A stretch of 64,000 bases of DNA from a virus: the IMG/VR virus record IMGVR_UViG_3300023223_000669, positions 62,001 through 126,000 of that record; one strand, 5' to 3'. Positions within the stretch are counted from its first letter, which is position 1. Every line of letters starts with the position of its first letter. Under the pieces are notes generated by a model. It had not been told where the DNA came from. It saw only the letters and a list, made by a program, of their open reading frames with translations, and did not search any database. The position numbers were made by a program, and so were the translations under genes. This document shows, piece by piece, positions 47,685 through 55,168 of the stretch.

Positions 47685-47730
47685 TACCATCCGTCGTGTT
47701 GATCATCATGCGAGGTTTTGGAAGAGACAC

Positions 47731-48189
47731 ATGAATCTAGCTTTTAGTTCGAAACACCCCTTCGTCCCAAATCCCAAGAAAGACCAGCAGGCTAGTCGCT
47801 GGATTGCTTCTCTTTCTGATGGCACGACCGTTTTTGAGGACGTGACGCCCGGGGAAAAATCTTCCTGGTCGCGTCTACACGATTACGTGGAGTTTCACAA
47901 GCTTACGATCACGAATCTACGCTTGGAGGCTTATGGTCGTACCATCCACCTTGTCCCGTATCGAGACGACGAGGGTAGGGCACAGCTTAATGGCTATTGG
48001 CACAGCAAGCAGATGAATGCCCTCCTCAGTAGTGCGGGGGTGTTGGAGGTTCAATGTCGAGGCATCGGCATTTTGAAGGCTAAACAGATTTGGATTACGT
48101 GGGTAGACCAACACGGTATTCTCCGCCAAGAGATTAGAGCGTACAAGCCCGGTGACAAGGCCGTCATCGTAAACGATCCACCGGCATGA
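47731..48189 (+). CDS. Hypothetical early-type protein, 152 aa
   Basis: This is the first gene of the replication operon. The 152-residue product is alpha/beta, Lys/Arg-rich and has no recognised domain; segments such as KLTITNLRLEAYGR and YWHSKQMNALLSS are visible. ATG 47731 (with GGAAGAG upstream) is preferred to 47602, because the longer frame would run through the terminator and promoter. The stop overlaps the next start by ATGA. Its operon partners suggest a role in DNA metabolism. Confidence 0.55.
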   Translation: MNLAFSSKHPFVPNPKKDQQASRWIASLSDGTTVFEDVTPGEKSSWSRLHDYVEFHKLTITNLRLEAYGRTIHLVPYRDDEGRAQLNGYWHSKQMNALLSSAGVLEVQCRGIGILKAKQIWITWVDQHGILRQEIRAYKPGDKAVIVNDPPA

Positions 48190-48620
48190 AGCACCCTTCT
48201 ATCACAACGCCGGATATCGAGCACGATCCAGCCAACATGCTCGCGGAGTTCATGTGGCTAAATAAGGACATTCGCTCAGACAGTTACCCGTGGCGAGGTC
48301 ATAATGGTAAGGAGTGGGGCAAGTTGGTTGCCTCACTTAAGAAACTAATGGGCGACTCATATGGCCTATCACCAGGACAGCTTGCATTCTACATTTGGAA
48401 GTGCAAGCCCACATTCATTGATCCGAAACAATTCGCCACGATGGCGGTGGTTGCTCGGCGTCTCTTTGAGAACTATGATCTCGAACAGGTGTCACGTTTC
48501 TATGAACGCTGGCGACAGGAACTTGCATCGTCTGGATTGGAAAAGGCAAAGTATAAAACTGAGAAGCCGAAGACTCTTCTCACGTTCCTAAGGGAGTTGG
48601 AAAGTGGCAAAACGACGTAA
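48186..48620 (+). CDS. Hypothetical helical protein before recA, 144 aa
   Basis: This 144-residue unrecognised protein is largely helical and charged, with an aromatic middle (LAFYIWKCKPTFIDPKQF) and a basic end (KYKTEKPKTLLTF). It sits between the first operon gene and the recombinase with ATGA and 17-nt overlaps. Helical accessory factors of recombination or helicase loading often have this plan, but nothing diagnostic was found. Confidence 0.5.
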   Translation: MKHPSITTPDIEHDPANMLAEFMWLNKDIRSDSYPWRGHNGKEWGKLVASLKKLMGDSYGLSPGQLAFYIWKCKPTFIDPKQFATMAVVARRLFENYDLEQVSRFYERWRQELASSGLEKAKYKTEKPKTLLTFLRELESGKTT

Positions 48621-49776
48621 AATAACCAGAGAGGAGTTTGTGGAGAAGGCAGCAGAGATTACCTTTGGTTTTTTCAAGCAAGAGGTAGAGCAAGAGGGCG
48701 TTCGTGCGATGACCGCCGAAGAGGTTGGTGATCCGGAGCCTAATCGTAGTGGATCTTACAATCTAGACTATGATCTAGCCGTCCCCTTCCCGGAGGGACG
48801 TATCATCGAAGTCTTTGGAGAAGAGGGTACCTGTAAGACGACGCTGACTCTTGAGGTTGCAGGCAGAGCTATCCAGGAGGGCAAGACTGTGTTATATGTC
48901 AACATGGAAAAGAACCTAAATCTCTCCCTGCTGAGAACAGTACGTACGCTGCGTCCTCACATCGATGCGGCGGTTGCTCAGATGAAGAGTGGTAAGAATA
49001 GCAATTGTCCGCTTTGGATTGTTAACGCATCGAATGGCGAACAAGCTATGGAGTCCATGCGTAAGTTTGCTTCGATGGTTCCTGGTGGTGTAGCCATTCT
49101 GGATTCTATTGATGCCGCACAACCCTCGGCTGTTTTGTCAGGTGAGATTGGTGAACTCAAGGTTGGTAACTTGGCGAAACTTATGTCTGATGCTATGCGT
49201 AAGCTTATCGGTGTCTCTGAGGAGAACAGGGTAGCATTGATTTTCGTGAATCAGATCAGGGATAAGATTACGCTGTATGGAGATCCTACTGCTACGCCGG
49301 GTGGCAGGGCTCTCAAGTTTTATGCATCGCAGCGTATTCGTTTGTTTAGACCACGCAAGATTGATTGGATTTTGGATGGTGATAAGGAACGTATTGGTAG
49401 CGTGATTCGCTATCAGGTAATCAAGAACAAGGTGGCTCCTGATGGAAACGAAGGGGCCTTTCCGATCCTTTTCAAGAACGGTATATTCCGTGAACAAGAA
49501 CTAATCACTCAATGTTGTAACTTTGGTATCCTACGCATGGGTGGCAAAGGCGGCAAGCAGGTATTCTTACCCAAGCTTGATCGCGACACTGGTGAGTTTG
49601 TCGAACAAGATGGAGAACGTGTGGAAAGCTGTATGAGTCAATTCAACGCTGCCCGGCGTCTCCTGATGGATAGTGCCCTCGTAGATAAGCTTGATACAGA
49701 AGTACAAGCAGTCTTTACGCCGGGCGGACATGATCCGATCGAAGACCTCGTAGATGAAATTCCGAACCCTGAGTAA
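48604..49776 (+). CDS. RecA-like recombinase (UvsX-type), unusual P-loop
   Basis: The 390-residue protein has the RecA core. The P-loop is GEEGTCKT at residues 72-79, with a Cys in place of the usual Gly before Lys. The catalytic-Glu region is VNMEKN (Glu102). Walker B is VAILDSIDA at 163-171. An L2/ATP-cap region has QIRDKI and GGRALKFYAS, which matches RecA closely. It would carry out strand exchange in replication and repair. The start is GTG 48604. The P-loop substitution has a parallel in T4 UvsX, whose loop also lacks that Gly. It overlaps the downstream endonuclease gene by 23 nt. Confidence 0.9.
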   Translation: MAKRRKITREEFVEKAAEITFGFFKQEVEQEGVRAMTAEEVGDPEPNRSGSYNLDYDLAVPFPEGRIIEVFGEEGTCKTTLTLEVAGRAIQEGKTVLYVNMEKNLNLSLLRTVRTLRPHIDAAVAQMKSGKNSNCPLWIVNASNGEQAMESMRKFASMVPGGVAILDSIDAAQPSAVLSGEIGELKVGNLAKLMSDAMRKLIGVSEENRVALIFVNQIRDKITLYGDPTATPGGRALKFYASQRIRLFRPRKIDWILDGDKERIGSVIRYQVIKNKVAPDGNEGAFPILFKNGIFREQELITQCCNFGILRMGGKGGKQVFLPKLDRDTGEFVEQDGERVESCMSQFNAARRLLMDSALVDKLDTEVQAVFTPGGHDPIEDLVDEIPNPE

Positions 49777-50170
49777 TCGCGAAGTGCGTATGGATATTCT
49801 ACCAGAACGATATCCTGTGCGGAGTCGCGAGCAATGCAAGTCGGCTGGGCAATACATGCTTGGCCGTTTATTGCGTCGTATTTATGGGTTTCATGCACTT
49901 CTCCTGGAGGAGTTTCGTCTACCTGATGAACGTTTATACTTAGATTTTTTTATGCCACATCACAAACTTGGGCTTGAATACCAAGGTAGGCAACATGACG
50001 AGTTTGTCAAGCTCTTTCATATTGACAAGAAAGGTTTTGAAAAATCCAAACGACGCGACGAACGTAAGCGTCTATGGTGCGAGATTAACGAACTAACATT
50101 GGTAGAGGTACGAGGTACTCCTACTGTCGAAGAACTACAACAACTGATCGCAGAAGCACGGGATGTATAA
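49754..50170 (+). CDS. Vsr-like PD-(D/E)XK homing endonuclease
   Basis: The 138-residue protein has the Vsr/EDxHD-type layout: LYLDFFMP with the first acidic residue, then GLEYQGRQHDEFVKLFH, where the E-x-Q-x-x-x-H pattern is diagnostic, then a basic RRDERKRLWCEIN helix and a TLVEVRG strand. Such proteins are free-standing or intron-borne homing endonucleases. It overlaps the recombinase end by 23 nt; ATG 49790 (residue 13) is an alternative start beyond that overlap. Insertion at the recA 3' end is consistent with homing into a conserved site. Confidence 0.7.
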   Translation: MKFRTLSNREVRMDILPERYPVRSREQCKSAGQYMLGRLLRRIYGFHALLLEEFRLPDERLYLDFFMPHHKLGLEYQGRQHDEFVKLFHIDKKGFEKSKRRDERKRLWCEINELTLVEVRGTPTVEELQQLIAEARDV

Positions 50171-50384
50171 TAGACATTTACCATTGTCCTATCGCGATCG
50201 TTATGGCGAAAGTTTTAAATATAATCAAGGTAATTATGCCCCTACCGCTCGACAGTTTTCTGTTGGTTTTGTTTGTCCTGTATGTAATGTTGATCGTGGC
50301 ATGATATGTACGGGCGTGAAATATCCTCATTCAGCACGCGTTAAGTTAGCTCGTGCTAAAATGACGGGAAATTTCAATGGCTAA
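50163..50384 (+). CDS. Small zinc-binding protein, 73 aa
   Basis: The 73-residue protein has the compact pattern C-P-V-C-N-x5-M-I-C-x6-H-S-A-R near residues 38-58. This is a zinc-knuckle seen in small phage replication-region proteins, with three Cys and one His as ligands. The N-terminus is Tyr/Arg-rich. It overlaps the previous and next genes by 8 nt each, in the operon between recombinase and helicase, so DNA binding is plausible. Confidence 0.55.
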   Translation: MYNRHLPLSYRDRYGESFKYNQGNYAPTARQFSVGFVCPVCNVDRGMICTGVKYPHSARVKLARAKMTGNFNG

Positions 50385-51834
50385 TATTGCCGCTGAAAAA
50401 GTGTTCTTGGCTGGGGTGGTTAAGTATCCGAGCAAACTATTTGAGTTTGTCGAATATCTTGATGCAGATGACTTTCAGCATGCAGTCACACGGATGACAT
50501 TTGAAGCGGCTCGTTCTTTGGTTGTAGATAAGGAAACAGAGAAGCTTACGAAAGCCAAACTGGTTGCTGAGGCAAAGGCTCTTGGGCATCACAATTATCT
50601 ATCTGCTACACGAAATGGGCAATGGATAGATGAGCTATTTGCCGAGGAAATGGCCGAACATGAGTTAGACGCACATTTCATGGAGGTCAAACGGCAATCA
50701 CTCAAAGATCACTATACCGAATCCTTTATCGAGCTTCGTAACTATTTGTCGTCTACTAGTGATCCTCTCTCTGTACTCATTAGTAAGGTTGAGAATGCGA
50801 TCATTAGTAAGGTTAATATGATCGACAAGGGGGAGCACGCTATCGTTGATATGCGTGATGGCTTCTGGGAGTTTATTGATAGTGTCGCTGACGATCCAGG
50901 TCACATGGGTCTCGATCTTGGATATCCTCTGTGGCAAGAGAGAATCGGTCAGGTTCGCAATGGAGCGATTACCTTTTTGGTGGCAACCACCAAGGCGGGC
51001 AAAAGTCAATTCGGCTACCGTGCAGCTATCACGGCTGCTCGCAAGGGGCTACCCGTGCTGTATCTGGATAGTGAACTTAAAAAGCATGACCAATGGATTA
51101 GACAGGCGGCAATGTTGACCAAAGTGCCGACTCAGTATATTGAGACTGGTTTCTGGGATATGTCTGACAGCGAGCTAATTGATCAAGGTGTTACTGATCC
51201 CGAACAACGAGCAGAGATCATGATGTACGGTAAACGTCTTCGTGATCCACGCGTGCGTGCAGTAGTACAACACATGCCAATTTCCTATCAGAATATCAGT
51301 GGTCTTAGTGTTTCAGATGTGATTCCTCATATGCGTAGGTGGTTACTCACACACGTCAAGCCTGATCGTGAGACCCGTACGCCTCAGTGTTTGATTATCT
51401 ACGACTACATTAAACTGACCATGACAGACGAAGTGAGACGTGGCGTCTTGCAGGAGTATCAGCAGCACGGGCTCCATGTGGCTCAGTTACATGATTTCGC
51501 CAACAAGTATAATGTGCCGATGATGGCATTTGGCCAAACCAATAACGAGATCGATGACAACCTCCGATGCGTAGCGGGAGCGAAACGCATCAGTGAGAAC
51601 GTTGATTCTATTAGTTTGATGAAACGCAAAGGAGATAGAGATTTAGCGAGTGATGGCATTGGCACGCACATGATGCGTATTTTTGCTTCACGATATGGTA
51701 AATCATTGCACGGTGGTTACATTAATTTTGATGTTGACCTTAGCTGTGGTAATTTCCAGGAGCTAGACATTGGTAACGTGAGACCGCCGCAGGAAGACAA
51801 TAATGACGACGACGATGACCAGATTGACGACTGA
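50377..51834 (+). CDS. DnaB-like replicative helicase
   Basis: The 485-residue protein has an N-terminal helical domain (about 1-150) and a RecA-like motor. Walker A is ATTKAGKS at 203-210, Walker B-type strand is LIIYDYIKL at 339-347, and the sensor-like MAFGQTN is at 383-389. A late K-R-x-S-E-N-V-D-S-I segment is the usual subunit-contact region. It would unwind DNA ahead of the phage polymerase as a hexamer. The C-terminus is acidic, mostly Asp. The N-terminal domain is not obviously the standard DnaB type. It overlaps the primase gene by 32 nt. Confidence 0.85.
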   Translation: MANIAAEKVFLAGVVKYPSKLFEFVEYLDADDFQHAVTRMTFEAARSLVVDKETEKLTKAKLVAEAKALGHHNYLSATRNGQWIDELFAEEMAEHELDAHFMEVKRQSLKDHYTESFIELRNYLSSTSDPLSVLISKVENAIISKVNMIDKGEHAIVDMRDGFWEFIDSVADDPGHMGLDLGYPLWQERIGQVRNGAITFLVATTKAGKSQFGYRAAITAARKGLPVLYLDSELKKHDQWIRQAAMLTKVPTQYIETGFWDMSDSELIDQGVTDPEQRAEIMMYGKRLRDPRVRAVVQHMPISYQNISGLSVSDVIPHMRRWLLTHVKPDRETRTPQCLIIYDYIKLTMTDEVRRGVLQEYQQHGLHVAQLHDFANKYNVPMMAFGQTNNEIDDNLRCVAGAKRISENVDSISLMKRKGDRDLASDGIGTHMMRIFASRYGKSLHGGYINFDVDLSCGNFQELDIGNVRPPQEDNNDDDDDQIDD

Positions 51835-52891
51835 TAAGAAACGCATGCTTCGCAATCATGCGAACCGCAACATCGCTTATCTTCTAGACAAGCTAGAGGT
51901 AGAGTTTGATGATCGTGGTGATGGTCTCATTCAAGCCGTGTGTCCATGTAAACAACATGGAGGAGACCGTAGTAACCACACGGCCTGGAGTTGGCGTGTT
52001 GATTTGGGTAAGTGGGTTTGTTGGTCTCACCATTGCGAGGAAACACGCGGCAATGATATCTTTGGTATCGTGAGTAGCGTTCGTGGCATCAACTTTATTG
52101 AGACGGTCAAATGGATTACCGCCACGTTAGAGGCTCGCGACATCAACCTAGAAGACGAGGTTGCTGATCCCGAGAACCTGTATCGTGGTACTAAGTTACA
52201 TCTTCATGAACCACTAGCAGAAGACAACCTCAAATTCTTGGTGCCTGATCCTCAATATCTTTTGAATAGGGAGTTTGATCTTGATACCCTGAGGGACTAT
52301 GAGGTTGGCCTGTGGCAGCGAGTGGGTACATTTATGCATGATCGCGTCGTGTTCCCCGTCCGCGATCATGATGGCCATTTGGTTGGGTACACTGGTCGCA
52401 CGGTCCATCCGGAATCCCATTTCGAAGCTCGTAATCTCAAGTATATGAAATGGGTACACGGTCGTCACTTTATCAGATGGACGAAGCGTGGTGATTTTTT
52501 TACTAGCTCTATCCTCTTCAATCTGAATAGAGCCAAGCGTTACTTGGAACTTAACAGACGTTTGATCCTAGTTGAAGGACCGCTCGATGGCATGAAGCTG
52601 GCGGAAGCTGGTATTCATAATTGGATTGCTACATTGGGCACGAACTTTTGTCATGCCCACCGCACATTACTAGTACAACATGGCGTTGCAGACCTATATG
52701 TCGCTTACGACGCAGACGATCCGTCTCAGTATAAAGACGATAAGTCGCCGGGCGAGAAAGGCTGGGAGAGAATGCAACGCATTGTCGGTGACCTCTTGAG
52801 GCTACACCGCGTAGAGCTGCCGCTTGGGAAAGATTGCGGCGATCTACAAATAGAACAACTACAAAAAATCTTTAAGGCAATTAGATGCTAA
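51803..52891 (+). CDS. DnaG-type primase (zinc + Toprim)
   Basis: The 362-residue protein has an N-terminal zinc site (Cys47, Cys49, His52 and Cys73, His76 or His77, Cys78). A catalytic region includes PDPQYLLNRE and HDRVVFPVRDHDGHLVGYTGR, the typical primase LVGR-like strand. The Toprim domain has ILVEGPLDG with Glu258 and VAYDADDP with Asp303 and Asp305. It makes RNA primers for the DnaE-type polymerase. The start at 51803 lies inside the helicase gene; ATG 51815 or 51845 are alternatives. It overlaps the nuclease gene by 7 nt. Confidence 0.85.
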   Translation: MTTTMTRLTTDKKRMLRNHANRNIAYLLDKLEVEFDDRGDGLIQAVCPCKQHGGDRSNHTAWSWRVDLGKWVCWSHHCEETRGNDIFGIVSSVRGINFIETVKWITATLEARDINLEDEVADPENLYRGTKLHLHEPLAEDNLKFLVPDPQYLLNREFDLDTLRDYEVGLWQRVGTFMHDRVVFPVRDHDGHLVGYTGRTVHPESHFEARNLKYMKWVHGRHFIRWTKRGDFFTSSILFNLNRAKRYLELNRRLILVEGPLDGMKLAEAGIHNWIATLGTNFCHAHRTLLVQHGVADLYVAYDADDPSQYKDDKSPGEKGWERMQRIVGDLLRLHRVELPLGKDCGDLQIEQLQKIFKAIRC

Positions 52892-53868
52892 AACTAAAAT
52901 CGATTTCTCCTAGCCGTATCAAGACTTTTGATATGTGCAAATATAAGTATTGGCTTACATATTGTACTGATGCAGTACTCAAGTCAAATTGGGGAGCCGC
53001 CCATGGTTCTTTGATTCATGATATCCTGGAGTTCTATTCTACTGGAGATGATCCCGATTGGACCGCCCGTCTCTATCGTGGCTATGGTGGCATTCTAGAC
53101 ACGTTGGATCGTTTCCAGAAACCAGCGATTATGGAAAGCCCGCTTGTGTGGGCTAAGCCCGAAGAGTTTGCTGAGAAAAAGCCATACTGTGATACCTGCC
53201 CGTATGCGAATAAGGAAGCCAACCAGTGTGATATTTCACTTGATAAATTGGATAATCTTTTAGGCTGTCCCAAGACGCTGTTTGATGGATCTATCTCTAT
53301 GATAGAACAAACCATCGGTAGGTATGAAGCCACTTGGGATAATTTGTTGCGTGATACTAACGGCGTACCCACTGGCGTTGAATATGGTTTTAGGATTCCT
53401 TTGGCCGCTCGTCCTGATGTTCCTATTCATGGGTACATGGATCTTGTGGTTGAAGAGGATTCTGAGACGATCCATGTTTATGATTATAAGGCCGGTAAAC
53501 ACACACAGAACTACAAAGAATGCCACGACGATATTCAATCGAGGATGTATTCGCTGGCCTGTCGCAAAGAGTTCATTGAGGATGTTAATAACAAGGGTTA
53601 CAAATATAAGCATGTCATGTTGACATTTGATTACTTTAGAAACAGGCCCATCACGTTAGCATTCACGGCAGAAGAGGATCAGGCAACAGAGCAATTTGTT
53701 ATTGATAAGATCCACGAAATTGAATCTACCAGGTGGATTGATCGTATCGTTCGTAATGATGAGGAATTGGAAACCAAGACTCGTTATGGTCAAGTAGCAT
53801 TCGTTTGCAAATATCTATGCGACAGCAAGGTATGTAAAAGTCGATGGGAAGGAAGGTTTGAAGCATGA
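52885..53868 (+). CDS. PD-(D/E)XK nuclease, Cas4/RecB-like
   Basis: The 327-residue protein starts with SPSRIKTFDMCKYKYWLTY, the usual lead of RecB/Cas4-type nucleases, then HGSLIHDILEFY with the first His, HGYMDLV with an Asp, an I-H-V-Y-D-Y-K-A-G core with the catalytic Asp and Lys, and QSRMYSLA. There are several Cys (near residues 102-130 and at the end), so an iron-sulphur cluster is possible, as in Cas4, but the spacing is not decisive. It could trim DNA ends during recombination. It lies between primase and ClpP with ATGA-type overlaps. Confidence 0.8.
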   Translation: MLKLKSISPSRIKTFDMCKYKYWLTYCTDAVLKSNWGAAHGSLIHDILEFYSTGDDPDWTARLYRGYGGILDTLDRFQKPAIMESPLVWAKPEEFAEKKPYCDTCPYANKEANQCDISLDKLDNLLGCPKTLFDGSISMIEQTIGRYEATWDNLLRDTNGVPTGVEYGFRIPLAARPDVPIHGYMDLVVEEDSETIHVYDYKAGKHTQNYKECHDDIQSRMYSLACRKEFIEDVNNKGYKYKHVMLTFDYFRNRPITLAFTAEEDQATEQFVIDKIHEIESTRWIDRIVRNDEELETKTRYGQVAFVCKYLCDSKVCKSRWEGRFEA

Positions 53869-54476
53869 GCAGAATTAGTAAAGACTGGGTAGAAGCCTAT
53901 TTTGAATATGGCGTTGATGTTAAGAACCGCAAGGTGTTTTTGTTTGATGGTGTAGATGAAGATACTATTGGTTACGTTATCAAAGGTCTATACCTCATGG
54001 AAACAGAAAACACCAAAGAACAAATTAAAAATGAGACAGTGAAACCCATTGAATTGTTCATCGGTTCTTTTGGCGGTAGTGAGTATGAAATGTGGGCTCT
54101 CTATGATGTCATTCGTACTCTCCAATCGCCCATTCATACTGTTGCTATTGGTAAATGTATGAGTGCCGCCCCTCTATTGGTTGCGTGTGGCGAACCCGGA
54201 CATCGTTATGCTACTCCTAATACTTGGTTCATGGTTCATCAATCATGGGAAGAATGGGGATCCGTGGATAAAGATGTTCTTAAGAAAGACATTAAGCATT
54301 TTGATGCTATGGAGAAACGCTGGTACGATCTCATGGCACTTCATTCCAACAAGCCTGCCACGTTCTGGAAAGCAAAGTGTACCAAACAGAAGGGCGACGA
54401 CTATTTTGATGCTTACACAGCACAAGAGTATGGTCTGATTGATCATGTTTGGGATGAAAAAGACGGAGTGCTATAA
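53865..54476 (+). CDS. ClpP-like serine protease
   Basis: The 203-residue protein has the ClpP fold. The catalytic Ser100 lies in GKCMSAAPLL and His125 in WFMVHQ. The acidic residue is in the DDYFDAYTAQEYGLID region (Asp178 or Asp179). Handle strands I-E-L-F-I-G-S-F-G-G fit the oxyanion-hole loop. No ATPase partner is seen, so it may work with host ClpX/ClpA or act alone in capsid maturation or protein turnover. Being in the replication operon rather than the head module argues for regulatory proteolysis. It overlaps the nuclease gene by 4 nt. Confidence 0.9.
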   Translation: MSRISKDWVEAYFEYGVDVKNRKVFLFDGVDEDTIGYVIKGLYLMETENTKEQIKNETVKPIELFIGSFGGSEYEMWALYDVIRTLQSPIHTVAIGKCMSAAPLLVACGEPGHRYATPNTWFMVHQSWEEWGSVDKDVLKKDIKHFDAMEKRWYDLMALHSNKPATFWKAKCTKQKGDDYFDAYTAQEYGLIDHVWDEKDGVL

Positions 54477-55168
54477 TGGCTAACGCGAGAGTGGTTATAT
54501 GCTGCTGGCTCAAAGGACACGAGACCGAGCTAGTGATGACCAAACGACAAGAGGAGAAGCTTAGTGTCAAGCTTAAAACTCTCAAGGCGGTATGTCCTAC
54601 ATGCCGTGCCGAAGAATTGGGCAATCAAGCCATCTTCATCAAGGAAGGACAGACGCTTTTCAACCCAAGCAAGGCGTTCAAGTGTCGCCACGGTCACGTC
54701 TCAACCATCGGTGCGTTCAACAGCGATATGTTACACGTTAAGCATGGCGGGGGCTACGAGTCGTTCGTCAACATCGAAGGTACGCCAGAAGAAGTGCAGG
54801 AACTTATTGACAGTAAGGAGATTTCATGTCATCATATAAAGGAGAACGGTCGTGTCTGCGGCTGTAAACTCAAAACTGTTGATGATTTTGAACTCACTAA
54901 ACCACAAGGTACGGCCTTTAGAACAAAAACACGCCTCGGAGATATATGGGATAAAGCAGGGGCCGATCCGGTTCGTGCTGGAACCTACGATAAGGGCGGT
55001 CGCTATCATGGCAGTCGGACACAAGAGGCAAACCGTGCCCGTTTGAAGCGTTCGCGTAAACGTAATACGCCCGCAAAGAGACATCCCGGTAAGAGAATCG
55101 ACAAAGCAACCAAGAGGGATTACGGCTATCGTTCAAAAGATGAAGTTAACCCAGAAAGACTTAAATGA
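54476..55168 (+). CDS. Zinc-finger-like basic protein before polymerase, 230 aa
   Basis: The 230-residue protein has a Cys-rich first half (C-x2-C at about 40-43 and C-x-H-x-H near 70-74, then C-H-H and C-G-C near 118-129). The C-terminal 60 residues are very basic, Arg/Lys-rich with an R-S-R-K-R-N run. The zinc sites and basic tail suggest nucleic-acid binding, perhaps as a replication accessory factor. It is coupled to the polymerase by a 4-nt overlap. The family is not recognised. Confidence 0.55.
   Translation: MANARVVICCWLKGHETELVMTKRQEEKLSVKLKTLKAVCPTCRAEELGNQAIFIKEGQTLFNPSKAFKCRHGHVSTIGAFNSDMLHVKHGGGYESFVNIEGTPEEVQELIDSKEISCHHIKENGRVCGCKLKTVDDFELTKPQGTAFRTKTRLGDIWDKAGADPVRAGTYDKGGRYHGSRTQEANRARLKRSRKRNTPAKRHPGKRIDKATKRDYGYRSKDEVNPERLK

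Noticed and set aside
47602-47730. Longer start for the 47731 gene
   Set aside because: The extension would translate through a perfect terminator stem and the -35/-10 promoter, so those elements would not function. ATG 47731 has its own ribosome-binding site.
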